Positions 1 to 8,225 of a stretch of 15,482 bases of DNA are shown here, piece after piece. The DNA lies in the NCBI GenBank assembly GCA_000436535.1, contig FR886333.1, forward strand, positions 5,620 through 21,101. Reading direction: 5' to 3'. The position numbers were made by a program, and so were the translations under genes. The DNA is from Eubacterium sp. CAG:252 (GTDB lineage Bacteria > Bacillota > Clostridia > Lachnospirales > Lachnospiraceae). The notes under the pieces are model-generated. The model saw nothing but the letters and a program-made list of their open reading frames with translations, had not been told where the DNA came from and did not search any database. Position 1 is the stretch's first letter. Each line of letters starts with the position of its first letter.

Positions 1-274
1 TTCCCTGCATAAGCTTTGCGTTAATGCTGTGAAACTGCTTCATATCGCCTTTTCTTACCTTAAATCTTCTGATTGGAATACCATCAACAGTCTCTACGCC
101 TTCCTTGAAGTAATTCTCTGTCCAGTCAGCCGTGAATTCCTTAACGCAGGTTGTTATAATCTCTACATCAACCCCAGCTTCCTTAAGATGTTTAACTATT
201 CCTCTTAACTCCTGTTCTGCTCCACCTTTGATATCCTTGTGATACCACGGAATAACAAATCCTATCTTTTTCAT
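1..274 (-). CDS. Glycosyltransferase family 4, N-terminal part (3' end outside window)
   Basis: The visible 91 codons start MKKIGFVIPWYHKDIKGGAE. An N-terminal IPWY strand followed by a GGAE turn is typical of the donor-independent N-terminal Rossmann domain of GT-B fold, GT4-type glycosyltransferases. The later stretch with TTCVKEF, DW and GIPIRRF fits the same family. The enzyme would transfer a sugar from a nucleotide-sugar donor onto a growing glycan at the cytoplasmic membrane face. The catalytic C-terminal domain is beyond the left edge, so the sugar specificity cannot be judged. The ATG at 274 is one base after the preceding gene's stop, and an AAGGTG-like ribosome site lies inside that gene's last codons. 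This implies translational coupling as the eighth visible gene of the polysaccharide operon. Confidence 0.85.
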   Translation of the reverse strand, partial: MKKIGFVIPWYHKDIKGGAEQELRGIVKHLKEAGVDVEIITTCVKEFTADWTENYFKEGVETVDGIPIRRFKVRKGDMKQFHSINAKLMQG

Positions 275-275
275 T

Positions 276-1355
276 TTACACACCTTTTTTTATGAAATCC
301 GATAAATACTTTTTAAACATATCTGATACGTGGTCATAACTGTAATAATCCAGTCTTTCCTTCTGTTCTTCAATCACATTTTCACGAAGCTTCTTATCCT
401 TAACCATCCTGTCTATGCACGCAGCTACATACTGTGGATTATTATCATCAAGTATCATTCCCTTATAGTTCATTGTTTCAGGAACTGCTGTCTTATTATA
501 AGCGATTATTGGCACATTGAACTTCATCGCCTCCACTAAAGGAACGCAGAAACCCTCATGCTCACTCATACATAAGAACACGTCCGCTGTCTTATAGTAT
601 GCAAGAATCTGGTTAAACTTTATATGCCCTGTAAATACTACTGACTCACCCATACCAAGCTTTTTAGTATATTCTGTAAGTCTTATATAATAAGGGTCAT
701 CATATCTGAAAGAACCTGCAAGTATAAGACGCGACTTATTATTATAGAGTCTGTTGTAATAATAAAATGATGCTATAAGATTTTCCTGCTTCTTGTTAGG
801 TGCAATTCTACCAGTAAACAGTATATTGGTATAACCATCCGAATACTCTTTAATTACCGACTTATCAGGCTTTTTATCATAATCTGACATAGGTATGATA
901 ATAGGAAGTACATCTATCGGACACTTATATCCCATATTAATAAGGTCTGTTTTATTAAAATTAGAAACAGCCAGACAGTAATCAACCTTATCAGCCAGAT
1001 ACCTTGCTCCCTCTAAGCCATATTCACATATATCTGTAAAACGTGTGTCATTATTCTTAAAATATTCTGGCGGTGTGATATTATGATATACCACAATCTT
1101 ACGGCACTCATACTTTGCTACTTCAAAGTTCAACTTACTTCCTGTTGACATATGGAATATGATTATATCATCCTTATCAACATTATTTAATTCATCAACA
1201 GGAAGAGCCGTTTTCTTATCAAGTGGTGGCACAATACTCTCTGCATATATTCTTGTACTTATTCCCATCTGTTTTATGGCTTTTTCCATTGCAATAGTAT
1301 CATTGCTGACGGCATCACCATAAGCAATAGTCGATAACAACTGATAAATGTGCAT
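276..1355 (-). CDS. Glycosyltransferase family 4 (GT-B fold)
   Basis: Predicted 359-residue cytoplasmic glycosyltransferase of a surface-polysaccharide operon. It starts MHIYQLLSTIAYGDAVSNDT, an N-terminus shared by many GT4 enzymes of capsule-type loci. The C-terminal donor domain shows GRIAPNKKQ (residues 182-190) with the basic residues expected to contact donor phosphates. SEHEGFCVPLVEAM (about 264-277) carries the family EX7E motif, E267 and E275. The open frame can be extended 24 bases upstream to an ATG at 1379, but GGAG sits five bases before the ATG at 1355 and the family N-terminus begins there, so 1355 is preferred. The gene is followed after one base by the next glycosyltransferase. 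Donor and linkage cannot be told from sequence. Confidence 0.9.
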   Translation of the reverse strand: MHIYQLLSTIAYGDAVSNDTIAMEKAIKQMGISTRIYAESIVPPLDKKTALPVDELNNVDKDDIIIFHMSTGSKLNFEVAKYECRKIVVYHNITPPEYFKNNDTRFTDICEYGLEGARYLADKVDYCLAVSNFNKTDLINMGYKCPIDVLPIIIPMSDYDKKPDKSVIKEYSDGYTNILFTGRIAPNKKQENLIASFYYYNRLYNNKSRLILAGSFRYDDPYYIRLTEYTKKLGMGESVVFTGHIKFNQILAYYKTADVFLCMSEHEGFCVPLVEAMKFNVPIIAYNKTAVPETMNYKGMILDDNNPQYVAACIDRMVKDKKLRENVIEEQKERLDYYSYDHVSDMFKKYLSDFIKKGV

Positions 1356-1414
1356 ACATTCTCCATTCTGTGCAGTCATACTAATACACTATACCCTTAA
1401 GCTTATACGGGTTA

Positions 1415-1825
1415 TTATTTCTCACTCTTTAACTGTTCTATCTCTTTTTTAAGTTCAGCTATCTCTTTGTCCTTCTCTTCAATATAGCAGTTCATCTGGT
1501 TCATCATTCTTACTATAGATGCATTAAAACCATCCTGTGCCATAACGATAGGCTCAACAAAGAAGTATACAAGCTTTCTGATAACCTTCTTAAAGAATAC
1601 AGTAACCTTATTCCCCTGTAATGGTCTGTAAGGATTAACCTCCCATTCATGGTTGGCCACATAGATATCTTCGTTGAACTTAATCTTGTCAAACTTATTG
1701 ACATTCATAGCTCCTACATCAACAACTACATCATCAAAGCTTAAAAGGTCATTCGTATAGCCCTTAACTTCGATTTCCTTTTTGATTTCTTTCATAATTG
1801 ATTCTACATTAATCTGCTCTGACAT
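1415..1825 (-). CDS. Small coiled-coil protein of the polysaccharide operon, function unknown
   Basis: A 136-residue protein with no catalytic motif that I can see. Residues 1-30 (MSEQINVESIMKEIKKEIEV onward) are a charged helix followed by an LSFDD segment. The middle has NPYRPLQGNKV (about 64-74) and an aromatic, positively flanked stretch FFKKVIRKLVYFFVEPIV (77-94), possibly an amphipathic membrane-associating helix. Residues 112-136 form a Glu/Lys-rich coiled coil. From memory of the family, this arrangement resembles the non-catalytic N-terminal segment of larger SAM methyltransferases in clostridial polysaccharide loci, here standing alone; that is inference. The start at 1825 has GAGGAA seven bases upstream; an ATG at 1847-1845 (in frame, adding seven residues) lacks such a site. 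It lies between the MBOAT gene and a glycosyltransferase, so a scaffold role in the assembly complex is plausible. Confidence 0.75.
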   Translation of the reverse strand: MSEQINVESIMKEIKKEIEVKGYTNDLLSFDDVVVDVGAMNVNKFDKIKFNEDIYVANHEWEVNPYRPLQGNKVTVFFKKVIRKLVYFFVEPIVMAQDGFNASIVRMMNQMNCYIEEKDKEIAELKKEIEQLKSEK

Positions 1826-1881
1826 ATTTTCCTCGTTTCTATGCATATATTAATATTATTATTGCTTTAACATCCTGCTAT

Positions 1882-3468
1882 CTAGAAATTAGCATATATA
1901 AATCCCTGTGTTGCTCCTATATACCCGAATATAAGTATCACGGCAACAAGTACGTAGTAAAAAGCCCATCTTATAACAAGAGGCTTTGAAGCTATGCTCT
2001 CTCTTATAGCTATTCCCTTTTCTTTCAGTACACTTACTATAAATACTATTATACAGCCTGCTATGATTATCACATAGTCCCTTGCCTCTATTCCAAGACT
2101 TAATATTGCTTCTGACTTAAACTGTGAAGCACATATACCGACAACAGACCATTTCATCATCTGAAACGCCTGCCTCATGCTTTCAGCCATATCAAAGTAC
2201 CAGCCGATATTAACAAGTATAAATGTTCTTATAATCTGCCATACTGTCCAGCCCTTAGATGCAGCATTAATATGGAACTTATTTAACAGCTTCTTGTATA
2301 CTGGTTCTAACAGATTGCTGATGGCTATTATGAAACCATTATATAAACCATATGCTATAAACTTCCATGCGGCACCATGCCATATACCTACTATGAAAAA
2401 TATGACTATATTGGCAAAACATATAGGAAGTGTTCTTCCTATCGTGTTACCCATATGCTTCTTAGCCCACTTTCCAAATCTGTTCATTTTCTTTGAAAGT
2501 GACATAGGATAGAATATATAATCCTTCATCCATGTACCAAGTGTTATATGCCATCTTCTCCAGAACTCTCCGATAGACTTAGAAAAATATGGCTGACGGA
2601 AGTTCTCATCCATAGTTATGCCAAACATCTGTGCGGCACCGATAACTATATCTATTCCACCAGAGAAATCCATATACAGATCCACTGAATACATAAGAAC
2701 TGCAAGAATATAATGGAAACCATTATACATCTCATAATTCGTGAACACATTAAGTACAAGCACTGCAGCCCTGTCAGCTATAACAAGCTTCTTAAAGAGG
2801 CCCCAGCCTATTCTCTGTAATCCGAATTCCACATGCTTAAGATTAAAGCTGTGTCCTTCATAAAGCTGCTTCCCTAATCTGTCATATCTTCCGATAGGTC
2901 CCTGTAACAGTTGTGGAAAGAATGACACAAAAAGTCCCATCTTAAATATATTCTTCTCACACTCATACTTTCCCTGATATACATCAATTATATAAGACAC
3001 TGACTGGAATGTAAAAAATGATATTCCAAGTGGAAGTCCTAAGTTCATTAAGCCAAAAGGCTCTGCTCCAAACTTTCCAAGAAGTACATTAATATTCTCT
3101 ATTGCAAAGTCTGTGTACTTAACTATGGCAAGCATACCAAAGTCAAGTAATATAATTAATAAAAGCACCCATCTTTTATTCTTTTTTATCTTCTCTTTAT
3201 ATGCCTTCTTCTCATCCTTTGTAATAACCGCCTTATTAACTGCAAGATACGCATCTGCCTTCTTCTGTATGCTCTCTAACCATATGCCGCCGGCATATAT
3301 TGTGACTGTCGCAAACACCATAAAAAGTGATGCCTTTACGCTGAAGGTAAAGTAATAAAGATAACTTAATATAAGCAGCCATACCCACTGTATATTTTTA
3401 GGAAGAACATAATAAACAATTATACCAACTAATAAAAATGCAAAAAAACCTACTGATGAAAATGACAT
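1882..3468 (-). CDS. MBOAT family membrane-bound O-acyltransferase (AlgI/DltB-like)
   Basis: A 528-residue polytopic membrane protein, close to the usual AlgI/PatA length of about 470-530. The N-terminus has hydrophobic helices from residue 8, then a Lys-rich cytoplasmic loop (about 80-100). Family landmarks are SFFTFQSVSYIIDVYQGK (150-167), FPQLLQGPIGRYDR (184-197), EFWRRWHITLGTWMKDYIFY (301-320), and GIWHGAAW (361-368) with H364 as the expected catalytic histidine. Proteins of this family move an acyl group, usually acetyl, across the membrane for O-acylation of a polysaccharide. Its ATG directly follows the TAA of the upstream SGNH-like gene with no gap, and GGAGG sits eight bases before it. 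The pairing MBOAT plus SGNH protein is the standard layout of glycan O-acetylation modules. The acceptor glycan is presumably the one exported by the neighbouring ABC transporter. Confidence 0.93.
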   Translation of the reverse strand: MSFSSVGFFAFLLVGIIVYYVLPKNIQWVWLLILSYLYYFTFSVKASLFMVFATVTIYAGGIWLESIQKKADAYLAVNKAVITKDEKKAYKEKIKKNKRWVLLLIILLDFGMLAIVKYTDFAIENINVLLGKFGAEPFGLMNLGLPLGISFFTFQSVSYIIDVYQGKYECEKNIFKMGLFVSFFPQLLQGPIGRYDRLGKQLYEGHSFNLKHVEFGLQRIGWGLFKKLVIADRAAVLVLNVFTNYEMYNGFHYILAVLMYSVDLYMDFSGGIDIVIGAAQMFGITMDENFRQPYFSKSIGEFWRRWHITLGTWMKDYIFYPMSLSKKMNRFGKWAKKHMGNTIGRTLPICFANIVIFFIVGIWHGAAWKFIAYGLYNGFIIAISNLLEPVYKKLLNKFHINAASKGWTVWQIIRTFILVNIGWYFDMAESMRQAFQMMKWSVVGICASQFKSEAILSLGIEARDYVIIIAGCIIVFIVSVLKEKGIAIRESIASKPLVIRWAFYYVLVAVILIFGYIGATQGFIYANF

Positions 3469-4536
3469 TTATTGTTCCTCCATCTCTTCGTACATCTGTT
3501 CAAATGTATCATAAAAATACTTTGATTTATCTAAAGTATTGTTAAAGTGACCCTTTAACACTTCTGCAAGCACCTCTGAATACCTTTCTGCAAGCTCACC
3601 ACCCATATGACCCTCTTTGTCGCCATAGTCAGTATCTTTTCTTGCAAGAATATCCAATCTTGCTTTATTAAAGTTGTAGTAAGTCACATTCTGTTCCTCA
3701 AAGAAGCTGGTGAAAAGCCCGTCCACCTTTTCCATTCCAAGAGTCTTCATAACTCCCGGTGTGATAGGTGATGTTACACATATAAGCTCTATGCCATTAT
3801 CATCGCAATACTTTTTTATCTGCTTAAACTTTGTAACTGCCATATCAGAAAAGCCCATATTCTGCCTTCCTATCCAGGTTTCAATGTAATCATCCCCCCC
3901 TGGCATACTTCCACTGGTTACTCTGCTAAAGAAGCCTTTTCCCATGTACGGACCATTAGCATCTGCAACATCCAGTGAATATATATCTGCATTTTTATAC
4001 GCTTCTGAATTCTTCTGTTTTACATTAACAGCAACAGAGCCCGGCGTACATAGATATACATTTCTCTTTGTAAATGCATTTCTTATATCCAGCTTAAACA
4101 TATTCTGTACCATATACTGCCACTTTACAGGAGATGACCATTCAAGCTGATTATATATGAAAGGTTCCTGAAAATATCCCTCTCCCTGTGGATTCATCCA
4201 GTACTGGTAGTCAATATCAAGTATTACTGTTTTAATATTCTTGCTTCTGCACGCTTCCTCTAACACATAATAAGAATCTTTCACAGTTTCGCCCGGTATA
4301 GCCAGACTGAAAGAATTCGTATCATTAACTTCGTCTATTTTCTCTGGGTCAATAGCACTTCGTGCATGTGAAGCACCAAGAACAAGTGTATCTATATTAT
4401 CCTCGGAATTCTTAAAGTATGTAAGCACATATCTTACATAGCCTGATTGTGCAAATATATAATCAAACACCGCAACCATTATAAATATTCCAACAATAAA
4501 TCCAACAACCCTTATCCAAGGTCCCGCTTTTTTCAT
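3469..4536 (-). CDS. Membrane-anchored SGNH-like protein, probable partner of the MBOAT acyltransferase
   Basis: A 355-residue protein with one N-terminal membrane helix (about residues 8-30) and a large domain predicted to face the outside. TLVLGASHARSAIDP (about 50-64) resembles SGNH block I, with S56 as candidate nucleophile. DKEGHMGGELAERYS (306-320) is a plausible Asp/His block with H310. This places it with DltD/AlgX/AlgJ-like and DUF1574-like proteins that work with an MBOAT protein to put acyl groups on exported glycans. It could also be a deacylase. The ATG at 4536 is preferred because AAAGGA lies seven bases upstream; an adjacent GTG at 4539 is possible. The stop is fused to the MBOAT start, so the two are translationally coupled. 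A run of seven G in the coding strand (3894-3900) could allow slippage. Confidence 0.8.
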   Translation of the reverse strand: MKKAGPWIRVVGFIVGIFIMVAVFDYIFAQSGYVRYVLTYFKNSEDNIDTLVLGASHARSAIDPEKIDEVNDTNSFSLAIPGETVKDSYYVLEEACRSKNIKTVILDIDYQYWMNPQGEGYFQEPFIYNQLEWSSPVKWQYMVQNMFKLDIRNAFTKRNVYLCTPGSVAVNVKQKNSEAYKNADIYSLDVADANGPYMGKGFFSRVTSGSMPGGDDYIETWIGRQNMGFSDMAVTKFKQIKKYCDDNGIELICVTSPITPGVMKTLGMEKVDGLFTSFFEEQNVTYYNFNKARLDILARKDTDYGDKEGHMGGELAERYSEVLAEVLKGHFNNTLDKSKYFYDTFEQMYEEMEEQ

Positions 4537-4569
4537 CACTAATTCCTTTCTGTATTAATACTAACCGTA

Positions 4570-5877
4570 TTATTCATTATCCTTAGTTGTATTATCTTCT
4601 GTCGCTACGTCAAGCTCCCATCTGTGAGGTATTCTTGTTACACCCACATCTGTAAGGTTAGATACAACCTCAAACTTAAGAGCCTGCTTATAGTAATCTA
4701 CCGGAACGCCTTCCCCATATTCTATAGTTATATCAACCCAGTAGTTACCCGGTATAAGATTGATATCATCAAGAACGACCTTATATCTTCCGTCCTTCTC
4801 GATATCAAAGTTAGCTATTCTGTCAATTCTTGTGTTAGTTCCATAACACCAGAGGGCATCATTTCTGAATATACCAAAGCCAAATACAGCATCTGTAACT
4901 TTATTCTCTACATGATAGCTTAAGTCAAGCACCATCTTTTCACCGGTTCTGAATATTCTTGACTCTTCTCCCTTTTCATTGAGCATATGGATGTCTGTAA
5001 ACTTGGCATCTTCACTTCCGTATCTTGAATTAACCTTTGCACGTTCCTTCTTGATACGTTCTTCTTCTCTCTTTTTCTCCATCTGCTCACGTTCAAGCTT
5101 TGCCTGACGTATCTGTTCCTTTTCAGCCTGCTCCATACGCTCCTGATTCATATAATCAAGATACTTAAGATGGACATCCTTAGGAGTTCCCTCGGCTTCT
5201 ATAAGACCATTCTTTATCCATATAGAACGGTCACATATCTGCTCTATCTGTCCAAGCGAATGTGATACTATAACAATAGTTGTTCCCTCCGCCTTTATCT
5301 CTCTTAACTTATTAAAGCACTTTGCCTGATAGTTGGCATCACCTACTGCAAGAATTTCATCAATAAGAAGAATATCCGCATCAACATTGATAGCTACTGC
5401 AAATGCAAGTCGCATATACATACCTGACGAATAAGTTCTTACAGGATTGTCTATGTAATCCTCAAGCTCTGAAAACGCTATGATATCATCAAGTCTTGCA
5501 TCTATCTCTTTCTTAGTAAGTCCAAATATAGAAGCGTTAGTATATATATTCTCTCTTCCGCTCATATCCGGATGAAAACCTGCACCAAGCTCGATAAGAC
5601 TTGATACCCTTCCATGCATTTCTATAGAACCTGTATCAGGATATATAATCTTTGTAAGCATTTTTAAGGTTGTACTCTTACCACAGCCATTCTTACCTAC
5701 AAGACCTATAGCCTCACCTTTCTTTACAGTAAAGCTTATACCCTTAAGTACGTGCCTTTTCTCATACTTATTACGTTTCCAGAAAAGCATTTTTTCCTTA
5801 AGTTCGCTTCCCTTGTCGTAATACACCTTAAAATCTTTAGTTATATTTTTAACTTCAATCGCATTCTCTTTATCCAT
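4570..5877 (-). CDS. Polysaccharide ABC exporter ATPase with Wzt-type C-terminal domain
   Basis: A 435-residue ATP-binding subunit of a TagGH/Wzm-Wzt type exporter. The nucleotide-binding domain (about 1-235) shows Walker A GKNGCGKST (61-69), signature YSSGM (149-153), Walker B ADILLIDE (167-174) and switch H206. Residues 246-284 are an unusually Glu/Gln/Arg/Lys-rich helix, a probable coiled coil. Residues about 285-430 form a beta-rich domain (FTDIHML, GFGIFRNDALWCYGTNT, GNYWVDITIEYG) like the Wzt C-terminal glycan-binding domain, which recognises a modified chain end before export. At 435 residues it is far longer than a plain ATPase of about 250. The ATG at 5877 is chosen because GGAG is six bases upstream; an in-frame ATG at 5889 lacks a clear site. 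It follows its permease gene. The operon also holds acylation genes, but the real terminal modification is unknown. Confidence 0.93.
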   Translation of the reverse strand: MDKENAIEVKNITKDFKVYYDKGSELKEKMLFWKRNKYEKRHVLKGISFTVKKGEAIGLVGKNGCGKSTTLKMLTKIIYPDTGSIEMHGRVSSLIELGAGFHPDMSGRENIYTNASIFGLTKKEIDARLDDIIAFSELEDYIDNPVRTYSSGMYMRLAFAVAINVDADILLIDEILAVGDANYQAKCFNKLREIKAEGTTIVIVSHSLGQIEQICDRSIWIKNGLIEAEGTPKDVHLKYLDYMNQERMEQAEKEQIRQAKLEREQMEKKREEERIKKERAKVNSRYGSEDAKFTDIHMLNEKGEESRIFRTGEKMVLDLSYHVENKVTDAVFGFGIFRNDALWCYGTNTRIDRIANFDIEKDGRYKVVLDDINLIPGNYWVDITIEYGEGVPVDYYKQALKFEVVSNLTDVGVTRIPHRWELDVATEDNTTKDNE

Positions 5878-5901
5878 AATTATCTCCATTCATAGGACTC
5901 T

Positions 5902-5924
5902 GTTCAGCTAATGTGGCTGATAAC
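5902..5924 (-). other. Intercistronic hairpin between permease and ATPase genes
   Basis: On the plus strand GTTCAGC (5902-5908) pairs with GCTGA-t-AAC (5916-5924), giving seven base pairs with one bulged base and a seven-base loop. On the transcribed minus strand no U-run follows, so it is unlikely to terminate transcription. It could stabilise or process the operon mRNA. It may also be a chance structure. Confidence 0.35.
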
Positions 5925-5942
5925 TTTTTATGTCCGCATTAC

Positions 5943-6734
5943 TTAGAATTCCTCTGCAAAGCCTTTCTGAAGCTTCTTAAACAGAAGTTCCCCGATTATA
6001 ATAAATACAACACCGATAATAACTGCAAGTAAAAGTGAGCCAAGTTCCGGAACTTCTCCATAATATATTATCTGTCTGTATATCTTGATAATAGGTGTCA
6101 TAGGATTAAGGTTAAATATAAGTATAAGCCACTGTCCTGCACCTGACCTTTCAACCATATCAACGCCATACATAACTGGTGTCATATACTGGAGTGCCAT
6201 AACAAATATACCAAGAATATACTGTAAATCTCTTAAATATACTGTGATAGATGACACAATAAGCGCTATACCAAGACACAATATATACTCTACTATCATA
6301 ACTACCGGAAGACACAGTAACGCAAGCGGATTAATAGTTCTGCCTGCAATAATAACTACTCCGAACACAACAAGGAATGTAAGTATCATATTGACAAATG
6401 CACTTGTAACTGTAGATATAGGAAGTACTTCTCTTGGGAAATATATTTTTTTAACCATTTCTTTCTCTTTTAATATACTTCCTGCTCCGTCAGTAACACT
6501 TGATGAAAAGAACATCCATGGTACTAATGCAACGAAAAGGAACAGATAGTACTGCTCATAGTTAGCGTTCATAATGATAGAGAACACTATTGTATACACG
6601 ATAAGCTGTAATAATGGATTGATAAATGTCCATAAAAATCCAAGCACTGAACCCTTATATCTTCCTCTAAGGTCTTTTCTTACAAGGCTTATAATCATCT
6701 CCCTGTATTCATACAATTCTTTAATATGCTGCAT
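5943..6734 (-). CDS. Polysaccharide ABC exporter permease (Wzm/TagG/ABC-2 type)
   Basis: A 263-residue integral membrane protein with about six hydrophobic helices, normal for the ABC-2 export permease family. Family features are an N-terminal amphipathic segment ending in VRKDLRGRYKGSVLGFLW (residues 18-35), NPLLQL (39-44), a cytoplasmic KEKEMVKKIYFPREVLP stretch (about 89-105), and YLRDLQYILG (about 166-175). It forms the channel through which the finished glycan, on a lipid carrier, is moved across the membrane. The ATPase gene directly downstream supplies energy. The start is the first ATG of the frame, with AGGAGA about ten bases upstream. The gene is separated from the upstream glycosyltransferase gene by 99 bases containing a hairpin. 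No signal peptide or truncation is seen. Confidence 0.93.
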   Translation of the reverse strand: MQHIKELYEYREMIISLVRKDLRGRYKGSVLGFLWTFINPLLQLIVYTIVFSIIMNANYEQYYLFLFVALVPWMFFSSSVTDGAGSILKEKEMVKKIYFPREVLPISTVTSAFVNMILTFLVVFGVVIIAGRTINPLALLCLPVVMIVEYILCLGIALIVSSITVYLRDLQYILGIFVMALQYMTPVMYGVDMVERSGAGQWLILIFNLNPMTPIIKIYRQIIYYGEVPELGSLLLAVIIGVVFIIIGELLFKKLQKGFAEEF

Positions 6735-6763
6735 AAGAAATTTCTCCTCTTATATGTCTGATT

Positions 6764-6798
6764 AATCACTGTGTATGTATCTGTGACATACGGTGATT
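6764..6798 (-). other. Nested hairpin between glycosyltransferase and permease genes
   Basis: AATCAC (6764-6769) pairs with GTGATT (6793-6798), and inside it GTATGT (6773-6778) pairs with ACATAC (6786-6791) around a seven-base loop. That is 12 base pairs in two stems. A T-rich run follows on the plus strand only, so on the transcribed minus strand it is not a standard terminator. An mRNA processing or stability element separating the first gene from the export genes is possible. Confidence 0.4.
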
Positions 6799-6833
6799 TT
6801 GTTTTCTGGTAAGACTGTTCATAAAAAATAAAA

Positions 6834-8123
6834 CTATCTTCCTGAATGTATGGCTTTAAGTCTGTCACTTACTATATCCGCCGAACGCTTATAGGCAAGA
6901 TGTTCCTTAGCATATGCCTGTCCATTGGAAGCTATCTGATTATAGAACTCTTTATCTTCATATAATCTCTTCATATAATCAGCCGCTTCATCCACATGTG
7001 CATCAGCCCATACATTTCCTTTCTTAAAGACATCATAGTCCCTGTCAAGCTCTATAAGGTCGTATCCTACCATACATGCTGTATCACTGTTCATAAACTC
7101 TGTATTGCCTGACCAGTTAGTTGCTATAACCGGTGTTCCAAGATACATAGCCTCTGCCATAACAAGTCCGAAGCCCTCTGAGCGGTGAAGTGAAACATAT
7201 ACATCAACATCGGCAAGAAGTGAGTTGACTTCTGTCTTGTTAATCTGTCCGCACATATAATAAATGTTATCGTCCTTATCTATAACTGAGCTTATAATCT
7301 TCTCATCATCTGCCGAAAGCTCTGCCTCACTTACCTTTATTACAAGTCCGACATCCTTATACTTTCTCTTTGTTTCCTCATCTTTACAGAAAGCTTCCTT
7401 AAATGCCTTAATGGCAGCAAGTGGATTTTTTCTTTCCATAACACTTCCGCTGTTATACATAACAAGGAATAAGAACTTATCTTCTGGAAGTCCGAAGTGC
7501 TTTCTGTCATACTTCTTGTCAGCCACCGGTGCTACACAATGTGGAACTGTCACAACCGGCTTGTCTGTATACTTCTTGAGTGTGTTAGTAACAAAGTCAG
7601 ATGGTGTCCACACTTCATCAACTAACTTAAATGCCGGTATCCATTCCTCTGGAAATGTTTCAAGCTCCCATGCCCAGTATCCTATATTGTACCTGTAATT
7701 CCACACGTCCCTGCCCATACTTAAGTATGCAACCATAAACTCACTTGCATTGACATGTATTATATTCACATCATATGGCAGCTTATCTGTAAGCCTGTCA
7801 TCATATGTATCATTCGTTCTTGACCCGCCTGGTGGAACAAAGAAGTCCTTTATAATATGCTCCTCATTATTCTCATCAAGCAGCCTGCACATTATTCTTG
7901 CGCTCTGTCCAAGACCATTATCACCTTTTATATTGCCTATAATATTGGCACCCTCTTTATAATGTCCATGTTCATACTTTATTATAGTATCCGCTGAAAG
8001 CTTATCTGTAGCATTATTAATAATCCCCGCCTTAAATCTGCTTAACACCTTCATAGGAATAATCTTTGTAAGTGCTGGCCTTAATGCTTCCCCTGCATTT
8101 AAAAGTATCTTGGATAACTCCAT
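6834..8123 (-). CDS. Glycosyltransferase family 4, first gene of the polysaccharide operon
   Basis: A 429-residue GT-B fold enzyme. NGLGQSARIM (69-78) is the N-terminal loop expected near the acceptor, and IGYWAWELETFPEEW (147-161) is typical of GT4 proteins of this type. ERKNPLAAIKAF (230-241) provides basic donor-binding residues, and SEGFGLVMAEAM (315-326) carries EX7E with E316 and E324. The N-terminal 50 residues are an extra helical region before the catalytic core. AGAGG lies six bases upstream of the ATG. As the promoter-proximal gene it may start or extend the glycan that the permease and ATPase downstream export. The sugar donor is unknown. rfbABC lie divergently about 1.7 kb away, so a rhamnose-type donor is possible but not shown. 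Confidence 0.92.
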   Translation of the reverse strand: MELSKILLNAGEALRPALTKIIPMKVLSRFKAGIINNATDKLSADTIIKYEHGHYKEGANIIGNIKGDNGLGQSARIMCRLLDENNEEHIIKDFFVPPGGSRTNDTYDDRLTDKLPYDVNIIHVNASEFMVAYLSMGRDVWNYRYNIGYWAWELETFPEEWIPAFKLVDEVWTPSDFVTNTLKKYTDKPVVTVPHCVAPVADKKYDRKHFGLPEDKFLFLVMYNSGSVMERKNPLAAIKAFKEAFCKDEETKRKYKDVGLVIKVSEAELSADDEKIISSVIDKDDNIYYMCGQINKTEVNSLLADVDVYVSLHRSEGFGLVMAEAMYLGTPVIATNWSGNTEFMNSDTACMVGYDLIELDRDYDVFKKGNVWADAHVDEAADYMKRLYEDKEFYNQIASNGQAYAKEHLAYKRSADIVSDRLKAIHSGR

Positions 8124-8225
8124 ATCAAACCTCTATTCATTAACTTTTACTATTTTACATAATTATACCCAGTATATATATTGGTAATCATTGCTATTGC
8201 CAGTTTTGCCCGTAAACTTCTTAAA

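Noticed and set aside
6085..6549. 154-codon open frame on the plus strand inside the permease gene
   Set aside because: It is the antisense shadow of a strongly conserved membrane protein gene, with no ribosome site or recognisable protein features.
7264..7698. 144-codon plus-strand frame inside the first glycosyltransferase gene
   Set aside because: Ser/Leu-rich composition typical of an antisense reading of a real gene; no ribosome site.
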